Source: Flavobacterium alvei (GTDB lineage: Bacteria > Bacteroidota > Bacteroidia > Flavobacteriales > Flavobacteriaceae). From it: a DNA stretch of 45,567 nucleotides. Location of the stretch: assembly GCF_002920895.1 (NCBI RefSeq), contig NZ_PQVG01000011.1, positions 1-45,567 of the forward strand. The letters run 5' to 3'. The notes beneath the pieces are model-generated. The model was not told where the DNA came from and searched no databases. It worked only from the letters and a program-made list of their open reading frames with translations. A program made the position numbers and the translations under genes. Shown here piece after piece: positions 34,831 through 41,547 of this stretch (position 1 is its first letter; each line of letters opens with the position of its first letter).

Positions 34831-35271
34831 ATGATGTCTTTTTTTATTTTTTTGACCACTTATTTGTTGATGGAATGTGTGACTTGGCTCACGCACAAAT
34901 ATGTAATGCACGGTTTTTTATGGTATTTGCACGAAGATCACCACCAACCCAAATATGCCCATATTTTCGAATGTAATGATTTGTTTTTTGTGATTTTTGC
35001 CATTCCGAGTATTCTTTTGTTTTACTTCGGAGCTGATGCCGGTTTTGATTACCGATTCTTCATTGGCTTGGGAATTTTTGCTTATGGATTGAGCTATTTT
35101 ATTGTCCACGACATAATTATTCATCAACGTTTGAAGTTGTTTAAAAACACCAAAAATAAATATTTAATTGCCCTTAGAAAAGGTCATAAAGTACACCACA
35201 AACATTTAGGAAAAGAAGAAGGCGAATGTTTTGGGATGTTGTTCGTTCCATTTAAATATTTCAAAATTTAA
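34831..35271 (+). CDS. crtZ: Beta-carotene hydroxylase (CrtZ family)
   Basis: A 146-aa membrane di-iron hydroxylase that adds 3-hydroxyl groups to beta-carotene, giving zeaxanthin. The histidine clusters are THKYVMHGFLWYLHEDHHQP, FIVHDIIIHQR and KGHKVHHKHLG. Three or four hydrophobic spans are visible. The length is within the bacterial CrtZ range. It is the third gene of the crt operon. A perfect palindrome follows its stop, before the cyclase gene. Confidence 0.92.
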   Translation: MMSFFIFLTTYLLMECVTWLTHKYVMHGFLWYLHEDHHQPKYAHIFECNDLFFVIFAIPSILLFYFGADAGFDYRFFIGLGIFAYGLSYFIVHDIIIHQRLKLFKNTKNKYLIALRKGHKVHHKHLGKEEGECFGMLFVPFKYFKI

Positions 35272-35280
35272 TACGTTCGA

Positions 35281-35315
35281 AATCTTTGTCAAAGTTTTAA
35301 ACTTTGACAAAGATT
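35281..35315. repeat. Perfect 35-bp palindrome with GTTTTAAAC core
   Basis: The arm AATCTTTGTCAAAGTTT (35281-35297) is exactly mirrored at 35299-35315 around one central T. It lies between crtZ and the cyclase gene, 20 bp before the cyclase ATG. A related copy lies at 36016-36044. There is no T-tract, so it is not a standard terminator, but it could attenuate or stabilise the operon mRNA. Confidence 0.9.
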
Positions 35316-35335
35316 AAATCTACAAGAAAAAACAA

Positions 35336-36061
35336 ATGTCATTATACTTATTCCTAAATATAGCTTCCTTTATAATTCCGTTTCTATACAGTTTTGAGAA
35401 TAAAATGCGCTATATCAAACGGTGGAAAGCTGTTTTTTCGGCCATTTTAATCACAGCTACTTTCTTCATTATTTGGGATGTTTTTTTTACTAAAATAGGC
35501 ATTTGGAGTTTCAATCCTCGTTATCATTCAGGAATCGAATTTTTTGATTTACCCATCGAAGAATGGTTGTTTTTTATTTGTATTCCTTACGCAAGTCTAT
35601 TTATACATTTTGCGTTTCATCATTTTTGTCCCAAAGTTTCCTTGACAGACCGCACCGTAAAATTGATTTATTGGATATTGATGTTGATTACCATTCCTAT
35701 CTTGTTTTTCAATTTAGATAAATGGTACACTGCCGTAAATTATAGTGTTTTTATTGGCATTTTGACTCTGACCGTTTTCAAAATACCGAATGTACTGAAT
35801 ACTTTTTTCATCACATTTCTAATCATTCTAATTCCATTTTTGATTGTAAACGGAATTCTAACGGGTAGCTTTATTGACGAACCTGTGGTGATTTATAATA
35901 ATTCCGAAAACCTCTGCATCCGAATCGGGACAATTCCTGTTGAAGATGTAGCCTATGCTTTTTCGATGCTGTTGATGAGTTTGGTTTTGATTAAAAAAAT
36001 AGAAAATAATTTTATCCCTATCAAGGTTTTAAACCCTGACAGGGTTGAATTAAAAAAATAA
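35336..36061 (+). CDS. crtYcd: Lycopene cyclase, fused heterodimer-type (CrtYc-CrtYd)
   Basis: A 241-aa integral membrane protein with about six to seven spans. It is built from two repeats of the lycopene-cyclase domain (TIGR03462). The first has FDLPIEEWLFFICIPYASL and the second has IGTIPVEDVAYAFSMLL; the P-x-E-[ED] motif in each is the family hallmark. It converts lycopene to beta-carotene. This is the fusion of the CrtYc and CrtYd types seen in Bacteroidota and archaea, unrelated to the flavoprotein CrtY. Its last residues (KVLNPDRVELKK) are encoded partly by a palindromic repeat, so the C-terminus may have been altered by repeat insertion. Confidence 0.9.
   Translation: MSLYLFLNIASFIIPFLYSFENKMRYIKRWKAVFSAILITATFFIIWDVFFTKIGIWSFNPRYHSGIEFFDLPIEEWLFFICIPYASLFIHFAFHHFCPKVSLTDRTVKLIYWILMLITIPILFFNLDKWYTAVNYSVFIGILTLTVFKIPNVLNTFFITFLIILIPFLIVNGILTGSFIDEPVVIYNNSENLCIRIGTIPVEDVAYAFSMLLMSLVLIKKIENNFIPIKVLNPDRVELKK
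36016..36044. repeat. Imperfect palindrome with GTTTTAAAC core, overlapping the cyclase 3' end
   Basis: CCCTATCAAGGTTT (36016-36029), central T, AAACCCTGACAGGG (36031-36044), with 12 of 14 pairs matching. It shares the core and the TCAA.../...TGACA shoulders with the palindrome at 35281-35315. It lies inside the coding sequence of the cyclase, near its stop. Confidence 0.85.
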
Positions 36062-36065
36062 ATAA

Positions 36066-36527
36066 ATGAAAGTATATAAAAAAGAAACCGTTCAGTACAT
36101 CAATGCATCTATCGACGATTGTTGGGCTTTTTTCTCCAGTCCACGAAATTTGCAGAAAATTACGCCCGACACAATGGGTTTTAACATCACCGATTTTGAC
36201 GGAAAGAATATGTATGCTGGACAAATCATTCAATACAAAGTATCTCCACTTTTGGGTTTAAAATTGCGATGGACGACTGAAATTACTATTGTAAAAGACA
36301 AAGAGTATTTTATCGATGAACAACGTTTTGGCCCTTATGCGCTTTGGCATCACAAGCATTTTTTTGAACCAACAGAAAACGGTGTAAAAATGACCGATGT
36401 CGTTCATTATGCCTTGCCTTTGGGATTCATTGGTCAAATTATGAATGCGTTGGTAGTCAAAAATAAGTTGAAAGAAATCTTTGATTACCGAGTGAAAGCC
36501 GTGAATGAAATTTTCAATTCTAAATAA
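36066..36527 (+). CDS. SRPBCC-family protein (START-like)
   Basis: A 153-aa soluble protein. The start IDDCWAFFSSPRNLQKITPDTMGF and the later LGLKLRWTTEITIVKDKEYFIDEQRFGPYALWHHKHFFEP match SRPBCC proteins that are sometimes called cell-division-inhibitor-like. The helix-grip fold binds hydrophobic ligands. It starts 4 bp after the cyclase stop and overlaps the photolyase start by 1 nt (TAATG), so it is translated with it. This SRPBCC-photolyase pairing recurs in light-response clusters, as I recall. The ligand is unknown. Confidence 0.85.
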   Translation: MKVYKKETVQYINASIDDCWAFFSSPRNLQKITPDTMGFNITDFDGKNMYAGQIIQYKVSPLLGLKLRWTTEITIVKDKEYFIDEQRFGPYALWHHKHFFEPTENGVKMTDVVHYALPLGFIGQIMNALVVKNKLKEIFDYRVKAVNEIFNSK

Positions 36528-37822
36528 TGGCTAAGCAAGAAGTAACTCTTTTTTGGTTTCGCAGAGATTTGCGATTAGAAGATAATGTGGGTTTGTGTCA
36601 CGCTTTGCAATCACAATATCCAGTCATTCCAATATTTATTTTTGATGAAGCTATTTTGGATAGTTTACCAAAAAATGATGCCAGAGTAAGTTTTATTCAC
36701 GAATCACTTTCGAAAATCAATCAGAAATTAGAAGCTATAGGGAGTTCTCTTATGGTCAAAAAAGGAAAGACTCAAAACGTTTGGCAACAGCTTATTCAAG
36801 AATTTGATGTCAAGGAAGTGTTTTTCAATAAAGATTACGAACCTTTTGCTATCAAGCGAGATGCAACAATTTGCAAGTTTTTACAGGACAATAAAATAAG
36901 TCATTACTCTTTCAAAGATCAAGTGATTTTTGAAGAAAAAGAAATCGCAAAAGCGGACGGATTACCTTACACAGTTTACACACCTTATAAAAACAAATGG
37001 TTGGAAAAATACCATTCTATTGCACCAGTTCCTGAATATGATGCCACGAATAAATTTTCTAATTTCCATAAAAATGATTTTGCTTTTCCATCTTTAAACG
37101 AAATTGGATTTGTAGAAAACCCCATAAAGGTAATTCCACACAACCTAAAAAATGTCGCCACCTACCACGAAACCCGAGATTTTCCGGCCTTGAACACGAC
37201 GACTTATCTATCGCCACATTTGCGTTTTGGCACCGTTAGCATTCGAAAATTAGTGAATTGGGCAGTTCGAAAAAATGATGTTTTTTTGAGTGAATTGATT
37301 TGGAGAGAATTTTTTATGCAAATTCTGTACAGTTTTCCCAAAGTGGTGACCAACAATTTCAAATCGGCTTACGATGGTATTCAATGGCGCAATGACGAGG
37401 AAGATTTCAAGCGTTGGTGTTCGGGAACTACAGGTTACCCAATGGTTGATGCCGGAATGCGAGAATTGAACCAAACCGGTTATATGCACAACCGAGTTCG
37501 AATGGTGGTGGCGAGTTTTCTCTGCAAACATTTATTATTACCTTGGCAATGGGGCGAAGCTTATTTTGCTCAAAAATTATTGGATTATGAATTGGCAGCC
37601 AATGTCGGAAACTGGCAATGGGCGGCAGGAACAGGTTGTGATGCTGCGCCTTATTTTAGGGTTTTCAATCCCGAAATTCAATTAAAAAAATTCGACGAAA
37701 AAGGAATCTACATTCGAAAATGGATTCCCGAATTCGATTTGGGCTATGGAGAACCAATGGTCGAACACGCCTTTGCCAGAGATCGGGCGATTGCCACGTA
37801 CAAGGCGGGAATTTTGAAATGA
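36527..37822 (+). CDS. phr: Deoxyribodipyrimidine photolyase / cryptochrome family
   Basis: A 431-aa light-driven DNA repair flavoprotein. An N-terminal alpha/beta antenna domain (LFWFRRDLRLEDNVGL) is followed by the helical FAD domain. Signature stretches are ELIWREFFMQIL, GYPMVDAGMRELNQTGYMHNRVRM and ANVGNWQWAAGTGCDAAPYFRVFNP. These fit a CPD photolyase of the class I type rather than a CryB/FeS-BCP form, which would have extra Cys residues. It is the last gene of the crt operon, linking pigment synthesis and UV repair. Cofactor pterins could come from the folE gene converging on it. Confidence 0.93.
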   Translation: MAKQEVTLFWFRRDLRLEDNVGLCHALQSQYPVIPIFIFDEAILDSLPKNDARVSFIHESLSKINQKLEAIGSSLMVKKGKTQNVWQQLIQEFDVKEVFFNKDYEPFAIKRDATICKFLQDNKISHYSFKDQVIFEEKEIAKADGLPYTVYTPYKNKWLEKYHSIAPVPEYDATNKFSNFHKNDFAFPSLNEIGFVENPIKVIPHNLKNVATYHETRDFPALNTTTYLSPHLRFGTVSIRKLVNWAVRKNDVFLSELIWREFFMQILYSFPKVVTNNFKSAYDGIQWRNDEEDFKRWCSGTTGYPMVDAGMRELNQTGYMHNRVRMVVASFLCKHLLLPWQWGEAYFAQKLLDYELAANVGNWQWAAGTGCDAAPYFRVFNPEIQLKKFDEKGIYIRKWIPEFDLGYGEPMVEHAFARDRAIATYKAGILK

Positions 37823-37845
37823 CATTGTTTTTGTTTGTTTGTTCG

Positions 37846-37871
37846 TAGAGACGCGATGCATCGCGTCTCTA
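37846..37871. repeat. Perfect 26-bp palindrome centred on GATGCATC
   Basis: The arm TAGAGACGCGATG (37846-37858) is mirrored exactly at 37859-37871. It sits between the convergent phr and folE genes, and its last three bases (37869-37871) are the folE stop codon. The same GTAGAGACGCGATGCATCG-type palindrome is widely interspersed in several bacterial phyla, by recall. It may act as a bidirectional terminator-like hairpin. Confidence 0.92.
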
Positions 37872-38483
37872 TGATAATTTATTGGTAATCAAACTAATAA
37901 ATTCTTTTCTGGTTTTATTTTTTTCGAACGCCCCATTAAAAGAAGATGTTGTCGTAACCGAATTTTGTTTTTGAATGCCACGCATACACATACACATATG
38001 CTGCGCTTCAATAACGACGGCAACCCCCAATGGATTTAACGCACTCTGAATACAATTTTTGATTTCGTCAGTCAGTCGTTCTTGAACTTGCATTCTTCTG
38101 GCAAAAGCATCTACAATCCTTGGAATTTTACTCAAACCCACAATCTTTCCGTTCGGAATATACGCAATATGTGCTTTTCCAAAAAAGGGCAACATATGAT
38201 GTTCACACATCGAATAGACTTCAATGTCTTTTACGACAATCATCTGTTTATGATCTTCGGTAAAAAGTGCTGATTTTAGTATCTCAAGCGGATTCAACCC
38301 GTAACCGTGAGTTAGATATTGCATTGCTTTTGCTGCTCTCTCGGGTGTTTTTAATAGACCTTCTCGGTTAATATCTTCGCCTAAATTCTCAATTATGGAA
38401 CGGTAATTTTCGGCTAAAATGGCTGTGATTTCGGTATCGTATTCTTCTATTTTTTCGTAGCTTTTTACTTTGTTTGCTATCAT
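37869..38483 (-). CDS. folE: GTP cyclohydrolase I
   Basis: A 204-aa enzyme that makes dihydroneopterin triphosphate from GTP, the first step to folate and pterins. The zinc ligands are C93 and H96 in SMCEHHMLPF and C164 in QHMCMCMRG. GLSKIPRIVDAFARRMQVQERLT is the conserved central segment. It is the last gene of the leftward operon starting at the TetR gene. The position next to photolyase suggests it may supply the methenyltetrahydrofolate antenna or other pterins in the light, though it may also be the genome's housekeeping copy. Confidence 0.94.
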   Translation of the reverse strand: MIANKVKSYEKIEEYDTEITAILAENYRSIIENLGEDINREGLLKTPERAAKAMQYLTHGYGLNPLEILKSALFTEDHKQMIVVKDIEVYSMCEHHMLPFFGKAHIAYIPNGKIVGLSKIPRIVDAFARRMQVQERLTDEIKNCIQSALNPLGVAVVIEAQHMCMCMRGIQKQNSVTTTSSFNGAFEKNKTRKEFISLITNKLS

Positions 38484-38499
38484 TCTATTTCTGTTTGGT

Positions 38500-39183
38500 T
38501 TATATTTTAAAAGTTACAATTCCATAATCCATTTCAAAAACCTGTCCCGAAATAGATTTGGCGTGGTCTGAAATCAGGTAATTCGCCATTTCGGCCACTT
38601 CTTCGGGTTTCAGATAATTTTTCATTGGATGGCGTTCCATCATATTTTCTTTCATTCGATCGTTGCGAAGAATTCCTGCTGCAAGCGTAGTTTCAGTAAT
38701 AGTTGGTGCTATGGCATTGATTCGTATTGAAGAAGCCAATTCAGCTCCCAATGATTTTACCAAACCTTCGACTCCCGCTTTTGCCGTAGCGATACTGGCG
38801 TGAAACGGCATTCCCAATTTCGCTGCTACGGTACTGAATAAAACGATGGATGGATTGTTGCCTTTTTTCAAAACTGGTAAATATTTCTGAATCGCTTTTA
38901 CTGCCCCAATCACATTAATTTCGAAATCGGTTCTAAAATCATCGATGCTCAAACTGCTAATGGGTTTCAAATTAATTGAACCCGGACAATAAATCAAAAT
39001 ATCAATATTTTCGATGTCTGGAAGCGTATCTTGCAAAACATTTAACGAATAATGTGTTAGGTTGGGATGCGAAATTTCGGGTGCATTTCTGCTAATATTT
39101 ATTACTTTGTTCTTTTCTAATTGTTGCAGGACAATGGCATTTCCAATTCCTTTGCTGCCGCCAATGATTACAATGTTTTTCAT
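38500..39183 (-). CDS. Short-chain dehydrogenase/reductase-like protein lacking the catalytic Tyr
   Basis: A 227-aa SDR fold. The cofactor motif GGSKGIG is at residues 8-14, and the Ser site is S117 in LFSTVA. The usual YxxxK is I131-A-T-A-K135 (HASIATAKAGVEG), so the catalytic Tyr is replaced by Ile. INAIAPTITETTLAAGIL and the C-terminal SGQVFEMDYG are typical of the family. It may bind NAD(P) without normal oxidoreductase action. It is the fourth gene of the operon, 3 bp after the TIGR03643 gene and 16 bp before folE. Confidence 0.88.
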   Translation of the reverse strand: MKNIVIIGGSKGIGNAIVLQQLEKNKVINISRNAPEISHPNLTHYSLNVLQDTLPDIENIDILIYCPGSINLKPISSLSIDDFRTDFEINVIGAVKAIQKYLPVLKKGNNPSIVLFSTVAAKLGMPFHASIATAKAGVEGLVKSLGAELASSIRINAIAPTITETTLAAGILRNDRMKENMMERHPMKNYLKPEEVAEMANYLISDHAKSISGQVFEMDYGIVTFKI

Positions 39184-39186
39184 ATA

Positions 39187-39465
39187 TTATCTCTTAGAAA
39201 TTTTGTTGTTGTTGATTTGTCTTTGTCGGCTGCATTTGAATCTACCTTTTTCAAAACTTCTTAATTTTTCGTGTTTTGTTTTTCGACCCTGCACTCTTTC
39301 GCGCCACATTCTGAAGCTAGAAGGTTTCATTTCCATACGCATCAGTTCGATCACTTCTTGTTCTTTCAATCCAAATTGCAATAGAATAGAGTCAAAAGTG
39401 GTTCGGTCTTCCCAAGCCATTTCTATGATTCGGTCTTTGTCTAAATCGGTTAATTCTTTTTTCAA
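39187..39465 (-). CDS. TIGR03643-family small protein
   Basis: A 92-aa basic protein of unknown function: LTDLDKDRIIEMAWEDRTTF, FGLKEQEVIELMRMEMKPSSFRMWRERVQGRKTKH. This matches a short conserved family (TIGR03643) that I recall near photolyase/cryptochrome genes. The first part resembles a small helix-turn-helix and the basic tail could bind nucleic acid, but no activity is established. It overlaps the end of the ABC1 kinase gene by 4 bp, so it is translationally coupled. Confidence 0.8.
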   Translation of the reverse strand: MKKELTDLDKDRIIEMAWEDRTTFDSILLQFGLKEQEVIELMRMEMKPSSFRMWRERVQGRKTKHEKLRSFEKGRFKCSRQRQINNNKISKR

Positions 39466-40766
39466 TCTTGGTATTTTTTAAATTCATTGACCACAATCTT
39501 TGCTTTCAAATCGAACATCAAATTGTACAATCCAAAGAATGTTCGGTTCATATAAATAAAATGTTTCGAACCTCGATTGCCGTTCATTTTTTTGAGATTG
39601 GTATCTTTCGAAAAGCGTTCGCCTAATTGAGCAATGTTTTGAAAAAACACTTCGTTCGAAAAATCGAAAGTTTCTGATTGAAAAGGTTGGGTGAAAAGTG
39701 ACAATAAATCATAAAACATTTGCGTGAAATATTCAATTTCTTCGGCTGAATCATCCGTTCGAAGAATTTCCAACTCGAATAATTTATCACTAAAAAGCTG
39801 TTTGTTATCAATTACTTTTTTATCAATCAATTCGAAATAAGGAACATAAAATTCGTTTGGTATTTGCTTCATACAACCAAAATCCAGAGCAATCAATTGG
39901 TTATTTGAACTTACTAAGAAATTCCCAGGATGCGGATCAGCGTGTACTTTTTTCAAAATATGAATTTGATACATATAGAAATCCCACAAAGCTTGACCAA
40001 TTTTATCCGCAACTTCCTGATTGGTGTTCTTGAATTCTGCCAAATGAACGCCCGTCATCCAGTCCATCGTGATGATTTTATCGGATGAATAGTCAGGATA
40101 ATAATTCGGAAAAACTAAGTTTTCTATTTTATAGCAAGCCTTTACAACTTCCTGACTTTGTTTCAATTCCAATAAATAATTGGTTTCTTCAATCAATTTG
40201 TCTTCTACTTCTTTGAAATATTTATCGGAATCTTTCCCTTGAAGGTTGAACATTCGAATGGCAATGGGTTTTACCAAAGCCAAATCCGTCGAAATGCTAT
40301 TGGCAACGCCCGGATACTGAATTTTTACCGCCAATTTTTTACCATTTTTCACAGCCAAATGTACCTGACCAATACTGGCTGCATTTACAGAATTGGCATT
40401 GAATTCATCAAAAATTTCATGAGGAGTTTTTCCAAAATTATTTTTAAATGTTTTCAAGACCAAAGGCGCAGAAAGAGGAGGAACCGAGAATTGGGATAAT
40501 GAAAATTTCTCGACATAAGCCTGTGGCAAAAAACTTTTGTCCATACTCAACATTTGAGCAACTTTCAACGCGCTTCCTTTGAGGTTTTTCAATCCATCAT
40601 AAATATCTTCGGCATTGTCTTCGTTCAATTTATCACGAGTTAAGTCTGAATTGACCATTTTTTCGCCGTAATATTTCAAATAATTGACGCCTACTTTGGC
40701 ACCAGTTTGTACCAATTTTGTAGCTCTTTCTATTTTGGAGGTCGGTATATAGTCTATAGTTTTCAT
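39462..40766 (-). CDS. ABC1/UbiB-family atypical kinase
   Basis: A 434-aa protein of the AarF/UbiB/ADCK family. The N-terminal motif is a KxGQ variant, KVAQMLS. AASIGQVHLA (Ala-rich loop) and LAVKIQYPG hold the nucleotide-binding Lys. VHADPHPGNFL and IALDFGCMKQ are the catalytic and metal-binding segments. Family members support quinone or lipid metabolism, possibly as ATPases. It lies directly after the TetR gene (no gap) and overlaps the TIGR03643 gene. In this setting a role in isoprenoid or membrane-lipid homeostasis under light stress is plausible but inferred. Confidence 0.88.
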   Translation of the reverse strand: MKTIDYIPTSKIERATKLVQTGAKVGVNYLKYYGEKMVNSDLTRDKLNEDNAEDIYDGLKNLKGSALKVAQMLSMDKSFLPQAYVEKFSLSQFSVPPLSAPLVLKTFKNNFGKTPHEIFDEFNANSVNAASIGQVHLAVKNGKKLAVKIQYPGVANSISTDLALVKPIAIRMFNLQGKDSDKYFKEVEDKLIEETNYLLELKQSQEVVKACYKIENLVFPNYYPDYSSDKIITMDWMTGVHLAEFKNTNQEVADKIGQALWDFYMYQIHILKKVHADPHPGNFLVSSNNQLIALDFGCMKQIPNEFYVPYFELIDKKVIDNKQLFSDKLFELEILRTDDSAEEIEYFTQMFYDLLSLFTQPFQSETFDFSNEVFFQNIAQLGERFSKDTNLKKMNGNRGSKHFIYMNRTFFGLYNLMFDLKAKIVVNEFKKYQD

Positions 40767-41426
40767 CTAGTTTTTTTGTGTCTTTTCTTTGAAAAGGAAT
40801 TTTCCAAAATCGATTAGGCTGTCTAATGGTGTGGTATTCATCAATTCGAAGGATAATTTTACTGATTTTTCAATAAAAATATCTGTCTTTTCGAAAGCAG
40901 GGGATTTATCTTCTAACCAAAACTTCAAGGTTACTAACAATTGAATCCAAGCCGATTCCTGAATGGCTTTTTCTTGAAAATTTTGCAGTTTTTCGAATTG
41001 TATTCGCTCTTCATCTGTAATAATCTCGGCAACATATTTCTTAAACTCACTGCGAAGACTTGACAATTGTATTAAATTTTTGAGTTGGTTTTTGTCTTCC
41101 TTTAAACTCATTACAACATAACTTCTATTGGCAGACAGAATTTCAAAAAAGGTAAAGTAAAAACTCAACATTTTACTTTTCATATCATACGTATTGTAGT
41201 TGGCGTCTTTTTGAATCAACTGAACCGTATTTTCAAAAAAGAGTTTATAAATTTCTTTTTCAATACTTTCTAAGGTTCCAAAAAAAGAATAGAATTGTTT
41301 TTCTTCAAAGTCATTTTCCTTTGCAAATTGATATACTGATTTTGGCTTCTCAGCATTTTCCAATTTGTGTTTCATATACATTGAAACAATTTTGTCTCTT
41401 GTAATTTCTGATTTTTTAGTAGCCAT
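40767..41426 (-). CDS. TetR-family transcriptional regulator
   Basis: A 219-aa helical regulator. The N-terminal DNA-binding part (about residues 8-60) reads TRDKIVSMYMKHKLENAEKPKSVYQFAKENDFEEKQFYSFFGTLESIEKEIYKL, with the FYSFFG segment in place of the common LYxHFx. The rest is an all-alpha ligand-binding domain. It is the first gene of the five-gene operon ending in folE and is transcribed away from the TIGR01777 gene. It probably represses its own promoter. The ligand is unknown. Confidence 0.85.
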   Translation of the reverse strand: MATKKSEITRDKIVSMYMKHKLENAEKPKSVYQFAKENDFEEKQFYSFFGTLESIEKEIYKLFFENTVQLIQKDANYNTYDMKSKMLSFYFTFFEILSANRSYVVMSLKEDKNQLKNLIQLSSLRSEFKKYVAEIITDEERIQFEKLQNFQEKAIQESAWIQLLVTLKFWLEDKSPAFEKTDIFIEKSVKLSFELMNTTPLDSLIDFGKFLFKEKTQKN

Positions 41427-41463
41427 TTTTTTGTAATTTTAAATTAGGGTATAAAGATACATA

Positions 41464-41495
41464 ATGTTTAACTATTTTTAATTAAAGTTAAACAA
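41464..41495. promoter_or_regulatory. Candidate light/B12 operator 3 (TetR/TIGR01777 divergent region)
   Basis: ATGTTTAAC (41464-41472) and GTTAAACAA (41487-41495) form a dyad with 8 of 9 pairs matching and the same 14-nt inner spacer as operators 1 and 2. It lies between the two divergent genes. On the minus strand a TATCTTTA box (plus 41452-41459) adjoins it. Confidence 0.6.
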
Positions 41496-41532
41496 AAATA
41501 TTTGTTAATGTTTATTTTTAAATAAAAATGTT

Positions 41533-41540
41533 TAGATTTG
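41533..41540 (+). promoter_or_regulatory. Probable -7 element of the TIGR01777 gene
   Basis: TAGATTTG is a perfect TAnnTTTG box 7 nt before the ATG at 41548, giving a nearly leaderless mRNA, like crtI. No clear TTG box lies 19-22 nt upstream, so activation by a regulator is possible. Confidence 0.5.
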
Positions 41541-41547
41541 TACAGTT

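Noticed and set aside
39062..39481. 139-codon plus-strand frame across the SDR and TIGR03643 genes
   Set aside because: It runs antisense to two genes with clear family matches and is rich in residues expected from reverse translation of them.
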